Assembly: GCA_914767885.1 (NCBI GenBank)
Contig: CAJZBQ010000025.1
Coordinates: 248,001 to 312,000, forward strand
DNA: 64,000 nt
Source: Blepharisma stoltei
Lineage: Eukaryota; Ciliophora; Heterotrichea; Heterotrichida; Blepharismidae
Direction: 5' to 3'
Below are positions 11,501 through 21,500 of this stretch, one piece after another. Within the stretch, counting starts at the first letter, position 1. Each line of letters begins with the position of its first letter. The notes below the pieces were generated by a model. That model searched no databases, was not told where the DNA came from, and saw nothing but the letters and a program-made list of their open reading frames with translations. Made by a program: the position numbers and the translations under genes.

Positions 11501-11658
11501 CTTGGAAGTCAGCTTCTGGAATATTAATTACGTTCAATTTCTGTGTATGGGGATTGAAGATCTAGCTCTTTACTTATTGATGCTATAGGTGTTATTTCAC
11601 TTAAACTTAATGGTTCTTCCTTTTGAGTGAAAGTAAGAATGTTTATTGGTCTTTTCAT
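8578..11658 (-). CDS. TPR-containing protein with a long array of IQ motifs
   Basis: The start is MKRPINILTFTQKE, and three miniature introns follow (11516-11531, 11385-11399, 11191-11205). The middle part (10.1-10.97 kb) resembles TPR repeats (ALSICGYTCCVCEDHKRALDMHQRALELL), then a Ser/Pro-rich linker. From about 10,030 down to 8,600 there are roughly ten IQ calmodulin-binding motifs (KIQKCYRGRRNYRQ, KIQTHYRGYKER, KIQKSYRGCIAR, AVKIQSWIKG). A TGA-encoded Trp (IQRKWREFYK) joins the two large open frames. IQ arrays bind calmodulin or EF-hand light chains, so a cytoskeletal or ciliary role is likely. The frame is not resolved between about 10,985 and 11,140, where a further IES is probable. Confidence 0.75.
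10985..11140. other. Unresolved interruption in the TPR/IQ gene
   Basis: All three minus-strand frames carry stops here, while coding on both sides is clear. GAAAGGGC is repeated near 10,983 and 11,040, and an imperfect hairpin (GTCACTATTTTTGTGAT) lies around 11,012-11,037. An IES is likely, but I cannot fix its ends. Confidence 0.4.
11191..11205 (-). other. 15-nt intron
   Basis: On the minus strand GTAAGAAATATCTAG separates RLQIY from NCAYYLKEK in the TPR/IQ gene and removes an in-frame stop. Confidence 0.8.
11385..11399 (-). other. 15-nt intron
   Basis: On the minus strand GTAACTTTTACCTAG separates SHPST from ILDQTNQF in the TPR/IQ gene and removes a TAG. Confidence 0.8.
11516..11531 (-). 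other. 16-nt intron
   Basis: On the minus strand GTAATTAATATTCCAG separates YTEIE from QADFQALTF in the TPR/IQ gene and removes a TAA. Confidence 0.8.
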
Positions 11659-12664
11659 ATTATAATTTTTTGCAGTGAATGGTGAATCGTTAATTTTATT
11701 CAAATTTATAGCAAATCAATTTTTATTTAAGTCATTTTAAGTTCGTATTTTCGAAAATGGGGATATATACAAAATATGACAAGAGATCTATTTAGGACAT
11801 ATTTAAAATAGATTAGATATTTATGAGTGTCCTTAAGTTTCCCTTTTCTTTTGGCTGAATGCTCCACTTTTCTGCCTGCAGGATGACAGAGCACTCATCT
11901 AGAAAAGTCATGATATCTATAAGTAAATAGACTTTGCTAACCGCCTCAATTTTCAACTCAAGATCTTGTCCAAGTTGATGCCAACTCTGCTCTTTCAAAC
12001 TTCAAAACAATTATTGATCGTCATCCATTTTCAAATGAAGAGACCACTTAAATCCCTAACTTACTCATTTTAGCCATTCCAAAACAAAATCAACTGATTT
12101 TGGATTGGAGTAAGCCGCTAAACAGCTTTAAGGTAATTTGCTAGCCTATCTCTATCGTTCACTCGTTTGGGTTGTGCTGGAAAAAGGACTTAGTAATTGC
12201 CCATAAGGATCAGACCACAAATGAGTGGGTGCTTAGGCTTTCCGCTTTGATTTTCTCACATTAATGGCCTAACTCTGGGCTCAAAATACTATGCCCGGGC
12301 GCAGGGATGCTACTGTCATAAAGAGGACGGATCGGATAATCTTCCATATTATGCATATTAAATTGAAAATAGAAACTGATTTAATTATATATGCATTAAC
12401 TTGCCTAAATTTAATTGTAATTGTATAATTTATAACGAAGTAGCTTAATTTATTGAGATATGATGTAGACATTAATTCAATTAAAATTAAAGGATTTTAA
12501 AAGTGCTAAAGGAAAATTGATCAGGAGGCTGAAATTTGAAATTCCATTAAACGATTATTCATTTAATATAAAATTAATATGCTCTTATTGGATAAAAATA
12601 GTTTATTCGCATATTTAACTCTCTAACAACATTTCTTAAATGATCTCTCGCTATTTTATGCTTA

Positions 12665-13054
12665 CTACTCCCTCCCCCCCCCCTCCGTGAGCGAAACAAA
12701 AAAATTTTGTTCGCTCACGGAGGGGGGTTAATTTTTTTTTTTTAAAAAAAATTTATATATAAATTTTATAAAAAATATTTTTTTCGAAATTTAAAAAAAT
12801 CCTAATTTGCAAAAATTGGGAAGCAAATATTAATTTAATTTGCAAAATTTATGTTTTAAAACGCAATTTGTTTAAAATTAAACAGAATTAGCTCTAGATT
12901 TCATTATACTAATTATCACTTATATATCCAAATTTTTTTCCATTAAAATTTTTTCTATTAAAAAAATTTTTGTTCACTCACGGAGGGTGGGTTTTTGGTC
13001 AAAAAATGGCGATTTTTTCTAATGGTTTTGTTCGCTCACGGGGGGGGGGGGGAG
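12665..13054 (+). mobile_element. MITE A1 (CTCCGTGAGCGAACAAAA family)
   Basis: The element has C-run and G-run ends flanked by TTA (12662-12664; 13055-13057). The left end is a hairpin of CTCCGTGAGCGAA(A)CAAAA against its inverse. The right end has two direct copies of the inverse motif about 65 bp apart. The middle is AT-rich with TTTTTTTTTT after the hairpin. Plus here means hairpin end on the left. Three extra bases (CTA) precede the usual CTCC start. Confidence 0.9.
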
Positions 13055-13192
13055 TTAGAATTAATTTTTTTCTTCTACAGAAGCAATAATATCTTTAATG
13101 CCGATAGCTTCTAATGGCTTTAAAACTTTAAGTTTTCTCCAATTTCTTACAAGTAAGCTTACATTTTTAATTTACTTAATTTTATTATGATA

Positions 13193-13302
13193 TATACCCT
13201 TCTATAATTAATAAAATTTCGGTACTTGTTGCTTTTTACTATTTTATATAGTGAATAGGAAAAAGTAATCAGAAGAGTTTCTATTCATTATAATGGGTAT
13301 AG
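13193..13302. repeat. Hairpin element F2
   Basis: TATACCC(T)TCTATAATTAATA at the left end pairs with an inverted copy ending ATTATAATGGGTATA. The core TTTTATATAGTGAATAGG matches F1 and F3. It lies just downstream of the MORN gene. Confidence 0.6.
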
Positions 13303-13308
13303 TATTTT

Positions 13309-14046
13309 TTAGCCAAGATTAATTCTTTGCCCATTTCTCCACAGCTGAACTTCTTTTTGATCATCTTTTGATATAAATGTAGTAACCCCATGCAGCTTAT
13401 CTGACTCCCATGTTCCAATATGCTTAGAATTATCAGGATATTTCATCACTCCATACCCGTTCTTCATATCATCCACAAATTCTCCTTGATATTCGCTTCC
13501 ATCACTATTTGTTAAAACTCCTTTCCCATGGTGCATATTATGTTTCCATTCACCTACATATCTTCTTCCATCAGGGAAAATCATAGCTCCAAACCCGTCT
13601 TTTTCGTCATTTTTATATTCTCCTTCATATACTTTTCCGTTATGCCATGTGTATTTTCCCCAGCCATGGTTGTCTCCATGCTTGAAATTGCCTGTATATG
13701 TGCTTCCGCTTGGCCATTTATAAGTCCCGTGGCCTGATCTGTTATTATGCTTTCAAAATCCGTAGTAGCTTTGCCCATTACTGGTTGTTTTGTTCCCATA
13801 TCCATGCTTTTCTCCATTTAAAAACTCCCCTGAATATCTGGCACCATCAGGCCAAATTTGTACTCCTTTTCCTTCAATTCGTCCATCTAGCGTCCATTCT
13901 CCTGTATATATAGACCCATCAGGTAATTCTACTGCATCTTTTTTGATTTTTGCAGTCGAGCTATAAATAATAGGCTTTTCTTGATCCTGCTCATGTATTG
14001 ATGTAATAGGATTACTAAGAATCACAATATTATTAATATTTTCCAT
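13309..14046 (-). CDS. MORN-repeat protein
   Basis: This uninterrupted frame of 245 aa has eight to nine MORN repeats (YTGEW-x-G-GKG; YEGEYKNDEKDGFGAM; YVGEWKHNMHHGKGVL; YQGEFVDDMKNGYGVM). One TGA is a conserved repeat Trp (YYGFWKHNNRSGHG). MORN repeats occur in membrane-associated, cytoskeletal and ciliary proteins. There is no catalytic domain, so the specific role is unknown. The N-terminus of about 45 residues is unique. Confidence 0.9.
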
Positions 14047-14318
14047 AAAGCGACCTTGAAGCCTCCTTACTTCCCCATCTGTGAATGAGTAAAATCATTA
14101 CAAAAATCCTGATTTTTATGAAAAAGCCTTCCAAGAACATTTTTTACAAAATGAAATCTCTAGCTTATTCTGTTGAATTTTAAATAGCTAGCTAGCATTA
14201 AAACCTAAATTTGGTAAATAAAACTAATTCTTACTTACAAGTTTTGCAAATTGGGACTATATAAATCCTGAAAAAGAATTAATAATTAAAATTTTAAAAA
14301 AAATATTCCCATCCATAA

Positions 14319-17300
14319 TTAGCAATATTTTTTGCTCGCTTCCAAAGGAGTCAGCATTTCTTCTTGCGATCTTGATGTGTTTAAAATATTTTGAAACTCC
14401 AAAGTAGCTGCACATTTAAGTGAGCAGACATAGATTTCAGGACTTGATGGCTTTTCAGGGGTGGTGAATAAAATCATGCTTTCTACAGCTTCTTTAGTAT
14501 TGCATATAGGACTGGCGCATTTTTTAATATCACAATTATAAGGGCATTCATCTTGCTCATGAATTTCTATACGACCTACTCGGTCAACTTTTCCACAGCC
14601 ATTCTTAGCGTACTTGCATCGAATTAGTAAATCTTCGAGGTTAGTCCTAATTATACGTCCTGGTCTTTGCATTTCGGATGCATGATTTGATCTGCACGTG
14701 ACAGTTGCTCAGAAACACAAATAAAATGGTGACGACACCGATCCCGTCCTCTCCCGAACCTGTAGCGAGATTGGGGACCTTGCTGCGGCCTGAAGCCAAT
14801 CCACTCAGGGAAGGTCTGGTATGGGTACTGGTATTTGTGTCCGGCTAGGTTTCCCTCCCGGTCCAGCAATGACGATTTTCGGATCGTCCCGATGGAACAT
14901 GGGACAAAAAGAGTTTTCCTCTAGGGCCCAAATCGGACGGCACAGCAGATGCAAATAAGAGTTAAGGAGTTAATCCCTAGCTCTAACCCTGTCGACGACG
15001 TGAAGCATTGTGACCCAGTCCGCATACTTCCGGAATTTCATGACCAAGCCCCATGACCGGAAGGAGCTGAGTGGTAGCCTGTGGCACTTACTCCCCCCCC
15101 TCGAAGTTCGACCAAGATATAGGGAAAATTCCTATTTTTTTGGAAAATTAACCCCCTCAAAGTTCGACCAAGACCTATATAAATTTACTAGGAAAATATT
15201 ATTTTTCGATCTTATGAATTAGTTCAAAAGACCAATTGTGTTTTAAGGGCAGTAGATTAATTAAGGAGAGAGTTAGCTGAATTTTCAATTCTGAAATTAG
15301 AGCTCGAAAACTTGACCCCTTCACCACTATAAAAAATTTTTCTCAAATGTTTTTTAAAATTTTTAATTTAAAATTAATTTTTAAGATAAATAAATTAACT
15401 CTTTAAGCATGGATTGGTGGCGAAGAAACTTGGGGTGATCAATTCCGTAAGATCCTGTCAATTGAAAGCCAGTTATGATAATATCTGGATGCACTTCCTC
15501 CCAAGCCTTTGAGGCCAAGTTTATCATTTGCTGTCTATCAAGAGCCTTGATGTTTCCGCTTCTTTGTGATCTTCTTTCAACTTGCTCGGATTCGTATCAA
15601 CCCTAAACTGAGTTGCCTTTCTCTTAAAGTTGGCTATGACTATGGCATCAAGTGGCTGGACATGCTTTGTGCATCCTCCTGGGATAATGATGCTTTGAGC
15701 TTGCAAGTCAGATAGCGCTTGAACAATTCTATCAGTTTTATGACTAGTTGCTTGGTCCATTATGATGAGCTGCCTTTCCTTTGTCAGCACTGTTCTTAGA
15801 TAGTCGCTGATCATGTCATCAGTGATATAACCAGTCCTGTTAGCCTTGACAACGATGTTGTTAGGGATAGTTAAGTGCTCATATACACGAAATGGAATCT
15901 TGCCAGTTTTCTCTTGAAAGATCAACAACGCAGGAAACTTTTTACCATCTGCTCTGATCAAAAGCATCACAGTGATTGAGTGCTTGGCTTTAGCTGATTG
16001 GATACCCACAACTCTTTGAGCACCTTTGAAATCATAGGTATGCTTGCTACAGACATCCCAATCGAATCTGGTTTCATCGAAATTGTAAATAGTAGAGGAA
16101 GGATAAATGTCGAGAAGAGGCATCAGCTCGTCAGGATAGTCTCTAACAAGTTCTGCTTCTCGTTCTAGAGGCTTAAGACTGGATGCGTTGACCTTACGGT
16201 AGGCCAGATTATTTCTTGTCTTGAATCCTTCCCATCATTCTGACCGCATTGGAATCGCGGCAAGCTCAATTCTCTGGTTTTCTTTTCGATAGTTACTCTT
16301 AAGACAGTATGACCCTGCTGTCTCACAGCAATCAACCAATTAATCAGCTCTTTCTCTAGAATTGGAAATTGCGTAAAAGGCTCTACCTTTACCCTTTTAG
16401 CGACTGGCTCTGATTCCCGAAGCTTGTCAATGTTTTTGATTCAATCAACTAGAGAGACATGAGAGTCCAGATGGAATTTCTCTGCAACCTCTCTCATAGT
16501 AACCCCCTGGTCCTTGTGGCTAAAGTAATAGTCGACGATTTCAATTTTGGCAGAGAGTTCGTTGTAAATTTGCGCTTCAGCTCCATCACAACTTTTATTA
16601 AAAATGGCTTTTTTGACATTTAAGCAATTTTTCAAAAATTTTAAACTATGTGGGGGTGAGCTTGCGATTTTTGTATTCAAGTTCTAAAAAAGCGTTACAA
16701 AACCATCTTGCACTATTTTTTCTAACCCTTACACCCTCTCAACCATACAGAAGAATATGATAAATATTTTTTTTTTAACTACTAAATTATATAAAAAAAA
16801 TTCTATATAATTTTTTTAAAAAAATTTTTTCTTAACCCCCCTCGAAGTTCGACCAAAAAAATCTTGGTCGAACTTCGAGGGGGGGGGGAGTTAGGTGTAC
16901 ACTGGGAGTAGGGCAAGGAAAGCAAGCGAGGCGACCGAAAGGAGGAAGAAAAGGGCCTACGGCCCTGGCCGGGAGCTACTCAATAACATATATAAGATTA
17001 AGATTAAGACAGTTGCTCAGGAAATTTGGTAGAATTTTTTTATAGTAAAACATTTTATGAATTTTTTCCCCTATCTATTATTACTCCGAGCAATTCTATG
17101 CTGTTTAAATGTTCCGGAAAATTATATGAAGCCTTGCATTTCAGCTTTTTCGCATCGGTTCGGACAAGTATACCCATTCAGTTCTATGCATGCAGAAATA
17201 CAGTCACCGCAAAAAAGGCTTTCACAGGATGAGCACTCTTTGGGGTTTTTTACAACTTCGTGGCAGATAAGGCATAAAAATGAGTTCGGGACTTTGTCTA

Positions 17301-17325
17301 CGAATCTTTCTGCTTCGTAACCCAT
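14319..17325 (-). CDS. RING + TRAF-type zinc finger protein (split by a 2.5-kb IES)
   Basis: The 5' part (17325 down to 17127) encodes a RING finger: C-x2-C in FLCLICHE, then CESLFCGDCISACIE and CPNRC. The 3' part encodes a TRAF/SIAH-like zinc finger (IRCKYAKNGCGKVDRV, HEQDECPYNC). Removing 14654-17126 joins them as QGFIIRTNLEDLLIRC, and the full product is 177 aa. Such RING-TRAF proteins are usually E3 ubiquitin ligases. The germline copy cannot make the protein without excision. Confidence 0.85.
15091..16890 (-). mobile_element. Pogo/Tigger-type DNA transposon B
   Basis: The 1800-bp element has C-run/G-run ends flanked by TTA. The left end has two direct copies of CTCGAAGTTCGACCAAGA (second copy slightly diverged), and the right end has an inverted pair of the same motif (hairpin). 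That is the same layout as the short A and C elements but with another motif. It encodes a DDE transposase on the minus strand that starts near the hairpin end. Nested in R3. Confidence 0.9.
15381..16680 (-). pseudogene. Pogo-type (DDE_1) transposase, frameshifted
   Basis: The N-terminal part (16680-16300) has a helix-turn-helix-like DNA-binding region (TMREVAEKFHLDSHVSLVDW, W from TGA). The catalytic core shows the three acidic positions: NFDETRFDW, then LIIMDQATSHKTD, then KHVQPLDAIVIANFKR, as in pogo/Tigger/CENP-B transposases. The frame breaks twice: around 16,250-16,260, between RELSLP and the following segment, and around 15,550, before ALDRQQMINLASKAWEEV. These shifts match no GT...AG intron, so this copy looks inactive, unless sequencing errors explain them. 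Confidence 0.85.
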
Positions 17326-17466
17326 CTATTATATAATGGATTATATTAAATTAATCACATAATTTTATAATATTTATAGTTAATTTTGATTTATTTATTT
17401 AATTAAATTTATCATATTTTTTGATATTAAAAATATTTAATACCAATTAATTTTTAAAAAATTACA

Positions 17467-17962
17467 TTATTTTGATATTTTTGTCTTCTTTTCTTCAGAA
17501 ACGCTTCTTTTCCTTTTCATAATCCCGCTCCTTTCCCCTCTTTCTCTAATCATTTGTGCTTTTTTCTCATTGAGTGCCAAAAAAAAACTCTTACTCCCTC
17601 CTCCTCGATCGAAAAAAATTTGTTCGCTCATGGAAGGGATTTATATATAAATTTATAGTAATTTTTTTTTTCGAAATTTAAAAAATCCCAAAAGCAAATA
17701 TTTTGCAAAATTTATGTTTTAAAATGCAATTTGTTAAAAATTAAACAGAATTAGCTAGAGATTTCATTATACTAATTATCACTTATATATAAAAATTTTT
17801 TGTTTGTTCAATCATGGAGGGTGAGTTTTTGGGTAAAAAATAGGGATTTTTCCAATAGTTTTGATCGCTCATGGAAGGAGGGGAGTTAAGAGCTTCTATT
17901 TCATTTTTTAAATTTTCGTTCTCAGTGATTAACTCTTGGCGTATTTCTTCTTCTCTATCCAT
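17467..17962 (-). CDS. Small coiled-coil protein revealed by MITE removal
   Basis: Start at 17962 gives MDREEEIRQELITENENL, cut after EIEAL by MITE A2. Removing the MITE with one TTA continues KSFFLALNEKKAQMIRERGE and ends in a basic tail before TAA at 17467-17469. The product is 66 aa, strongly helical and charged, with a KRKR motif. I do not recognise it. Neither half is long enough to be noticed alone. It is divergent from the chagasin-like gene, 95 bp apart. Confidence 0.6.
17594..17885 (+). mobile_element. MITE A2, diverged
   Basis: This 292-bp copy of the A family is flanked by TTA (17591-17593; 17886-17888). The terminal motif is decayed (TTTGTTCGCTCATGG), and the hairpin arm has lost symmetry, but the inner AT-rich block and right tandem end match A1. 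It lies within the small gene. Confidence 0.8.
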
Positions 17963-18057
17963 CTTAAACTTATATAAAAAAAATATTCTCTTTCCCTAGC
18001 ATGATCCAGAATATAATTACCTATTTGTCTATTGGGCAATTCAAAGAAATATCCTAT

Positions 18058-18438
18058 ATGAGATCATTGATTTTTATGTGTCTCCTTATTCTAGCTATAA
18101 GCGATTTTACAAGTATTGATAATGTTCAAGAATTTACAGTGATTATTGGAAAAACAACAAACGTTACTTTGGTGTCGAATCCTACAACAGGATATAGCTG
18201 GTTCTTGAACCCTTCAAATTCAGAAAAACTGAAGGTTCCAGATCTTAGAGGGGAATATAGAAGGACAACAGGACTAATTGGAGGAGCTGGGATTCAAGTT
18301 TTTAAGATTTCTTGCAGTGAGCTATGTGCTGATGGAGAATCATTAGAATTAACTTTTGAGTATAAAAGACCATGGGAAGCTGAGCCTATAAGAAGCAAGC
18401 TGGTGACTGCAAAAATCCTTGCAAACCCAGATCTTTAA
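18058..18438 (+). CDS. Chagasin-like cysteine protease inhibitor (family I42)
   Basis: The product is 126 aa. The chosen ATG at 18058 gives a signal peptide (MRSLIFMCLLILAISDF), while an upstream in-frame ATG at 18001 would put 19 residues before it. The three loops that enter the protease active site in I42 inhibitors are present in order: NPTTGYSW, then GLIGGAGIQ, then YKRPWE. Such inhibitors block papain-family peptidases, so a secretory or lysosomal role is likely. The length fits the family (about 110 residues mature). No interruption. Confidence 0.9.
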   Translation: MRSLIFMCLLILAISDFTSIDNVQEFTVIIGKTTNVTLVSNPTTGYSWFLNPSNSEKLKVPDLRGEYRRTTGLIGGAGIQVFKISCSELCADGESLELTFEYKRPWEAEPIRSKLVTAKILANPDL

Positions 18439-18508
18439 TTATCACTAACTGTTTTAAAAATTCCTATCATCATACTAATTTCTACCAGGTGCTATAAGTC
18501 ATAATAAA

Positions 18509-21500
18509 ATGGAAGCTTTGCAAGCCTTAAATAATTCCTTACTCCCCCCCCCCCTCCGTGAGCGAACAAAACCATTAGAAAAATCGCCATTTTTTGACCA
18601 AAAACCCACCCTCCGTGAGTGAACAAAAATTTTTTTAATAGAAAAAAATTTTAATGGAAAAAAATTTTGATATATAAGTGATAATTAGTATAATGAAATC
18701 TAGAGCTAATTCTGTTTAATTTTAAACAAATTGCGTTTTAAAACATAAATTTTGCAAATTAAATTAATATTTGCTTCCCAATTTTTGCAAATTAGGATTT
18801 TTTTAAATTTCGAAAAAAATATTTTTTATAAAATTTATATATAAATTTTTTTTAAAAAAAAAAATTAACCCCCCTCCGTGAGCGAACAAAATTTTTTTGT
18901 TCGCTCACGGAGGGGGGGGGGGGAGTTAGAGCTTCAATGGACTCCAGAAGGCCTTTCACACGCATGTGAAGCTATTATTGCCTACCTATCCTCTCCACAC
19001 CACACAAAGAAAATTCTTCATTTAATTTGGACTATCGCTAAAAAAATTTCCCAAAAAATAAAAGATCAAGACCCTCTTCAATACCAATCTCTCTTTGAAA
19101 AAGCTTCAGGCTCTTATCTTTTCCAGCTAAAACTCTACAAACTTCTTCAGCTGCCTGCAAATATCCAGATTTTATCTTCTTTAGTCCGTAAATCAATTGA
19201 ATCGAAATTATTCAAGGAATCAAAAATCCCGAAATTTGACTTTTCTCAGCAAAATATAAATCCATTAGAATTAGGAGAAAACGCCCCTGCAGCTATTTTC
19301 CTGCTTAACTCAGCACCAGTTTCTCAGTTGGTGCAGAATTTTATCAGCACTTATCTTAACGATAAAGCAATTAAGCCAAATTTGCGTGAATTTATGATCC
19401 TTTATAAGCCTATGCTGGCCCAGATAACGACTCAGCAGTTTGGGGATGAGCTATTAGGCCTGGTAAAAAGAATTATTATTAGAGCTGTAGCATTGCTTCC
19501 TGAAGTGACCATGATGATTTCTTATTTATCCTGCGACATGTCGCCATTCATCTGGGAAATTTTCAGTCCTAATTTATTAGAATATCTCTACAACGAAAAA
19601 TATTTTAACGAAGCTTTAGCACTCTTTAAAGTTTTAGCTAAAAAAAGCTCAGATTTAACTGAATTTCAAGGCAAATTAGTAATGCTTCGAGATCTGAATG
19701 AGTCTCAAGTGTTTTCTCTGCTTTCCACATTATCCCATATCCCAATAGCACAACTTCCAAATCCAGAGCCTTTGGTAAACTACACAATTGCAATGGGAAA
19801 CAGAGTGAAAAAAGAAGCCTTCAAAAAATCTGTGGCTGATTGTGTAGCAAACTTAAACCCACAGCCAACTCCTCAGCTGATCCAATATTTGCAAAGCAAT
19901 ATCCAAAATGCAGCTTTTGCGAATTTATTGAGTGTTTATATTAGGAAATATGATCTAAAAATTGAGGTGAATTACCCTAATGTGTCTTCATCATTATTAC
20001 TGGCAATGGCTCTTTCTATCAAAATCCCTCAGCCTTGTCCAGTTCCAGTGCAGAATTTTTTAAATGATAAAGGCTCATCGTTATATTTACTGCAAAATTT
20101 ATCAGCTGATGAATCCTTGGCTATAGCAAGGGCAATAAGAAATGGGCTAGAAATTTTCCCTGAAAGCGAAACATTATGCAACAAGTTTGCAGCTTTTACT
20201 TTAAGCAAGCATGGAGCTGTAAGGAAATTCTGCCACGAAAACTGGCCAAGGTCTCCAGTTGCTTTTCTCTGTCATGGATTTATGGGCTGCGCTAATGATG
20301 AAATTTTAGTCGACAATTATTCAAACAGTTTTAAGCCTATTATTACTAAGCTTATTACTTCAATAAAAACAAGCGAAGACGCATATGCAATTGCAGAGCT
20401 GCTAAGTGCGGATGGACTTTATTCAATAAAAAGGACTAGTTTTGTGGTCTCTAAATATCATTCTGCATTCAATGCTTTTGACCCAGCACGCGTCTTTAGC
20501 TGTAAAAGAATTGCAGGGCTTGCCTTGACTGTTGGGAATTTCCAAGAAATGTTTGACTATGGGCTTGCTAAAATTCAATACGAAAAATTCAAAATCCATA
20601 GAGAAAAAAGAGAATTCGTAGAAGGCAGCTATGATAACCCTCATTTTAATGAAGTCCCAAAGCTTCTTCAAATATGTGAAGAAATGCTGAATAAAGCAGG
20701 CATCAAAGGAGACCCAAGGAACAGCCAACTTGTAGAAAAAGCATTCGGTGTTGTCTGGAACCAAATGGCTGCAGAAGTTGGAGCTATTCTTAACGGCTTT
20801 TCAGTCGGAATCAAATTGAGAGCTAAATTGACACCAGTCCCAGAGTTTTTTGATCGTCTCTACAGACAAGTGCTTCCAGTTGTATATGAATTATATCAAA
20901 TCAATGACGTAAGTGGGCCAATTTGGCATTTTGTTGATACTTTGTTGTCTAACTCTAAAAGCTTCAGCCGAGTTGCGTCACAATTTACTACAGCATTTTT
21001 AAGAAGTTCTTTAAATATTACCAGTGATAAAGCCCTGAATAAAATTTTCAGCTTTGTTGATTCAAATATTTCAATATCAAAGCTTGACTTAAATGAAGCT
21101 TATTTATTAGAAAAAATTGTTATCTATGTGCTGAGGCAGTTAGGAACTAGCTTAAGGTCTTCAGCTTTGAGCATGATGATTGAATTTTTATATGCGAAAA
21201 ACTTTTTCTCACTAGAAGACTCAATCCAGCAGATCTGCCACGTTTTGCAAACTTATAGCAGCCCACTCATAAACTCTATTTTCCCTCCGCTTATCCCTCT
21301 CTTAAAGCCTCACCACTGGGAGCCTCTTTTTGACATTCTTTTACTCCTTGAGCCTCTTACAAAGCAAGTGCTTCTTGACTATTTATTACAATATGAAGAT
21401 ACAATTCCAAATGAAAAATGGTCAGTTTCCACAATTTATTTATCCCTTTTTGACGAAGTTGATACCGTTTCCAGCTGTTCTCAAGAGATTTGGGAGAAAT

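Larger units (their letters stand above)
11659..13308. other. Gene-poor region with repeats; one uncertain minus-strand ORF
   Basis: A minus-strand open frame at 11813-11998 (ends LRTLINI) looks codon-biased like a gene, but an in-frame TAA lies seven codons after an upstream ATG (12030 region) and no intron fixes it. From 12,030 to 12,340 the sequence is GC-richer and resembles the retroposon-like inserts, yet I find no flanking duplication. MITE A1 and hairpin F2 occupy most of the rest. Confidence 0.4.
14700..17020 (+). mobile_element. Retroposon-like insert R3, host of the Pogo transposon
   Basis: GACAGTTGCTCAG is repeated at 14700-14712 and 17008-17020. The insert begins AAACACAAATAAAATGGTGACG and ends in a short tandem tail (AAGATTAAGATTAAG), both retroposon-like. 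Its GC-rich body is interrupted at 15088-15093 by transposon B, with TTA duplicated on both sides. Confidence 0.7.
14654..17126. other. 2473-bp composite IES, three nested layers
   Basis: TA at 14652-14653 and TA at 17125-17126 bound a segment whose removal restores the RING/TRAF frame. Inside, a 13-bp direct repeat marks a retroposon-like insert R3, and inside R3 lies the Pogo-type transposon B. Without R3 and B the outer IES would be about 165 bp. Confidence 0.75.

Noticed and set aside
12281-12472. Minus-strand 63-codon open frame
   Set aside because: AT-driven hydrophobic composition, no start context, overlapping a likely insert edge.
14654-17126. Assembly chimera as explanation for foreign sequence in genes
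   Set aside because: Each layer has exact flanking duplications and its removal restores conserved protein, which an assembly error would not give.
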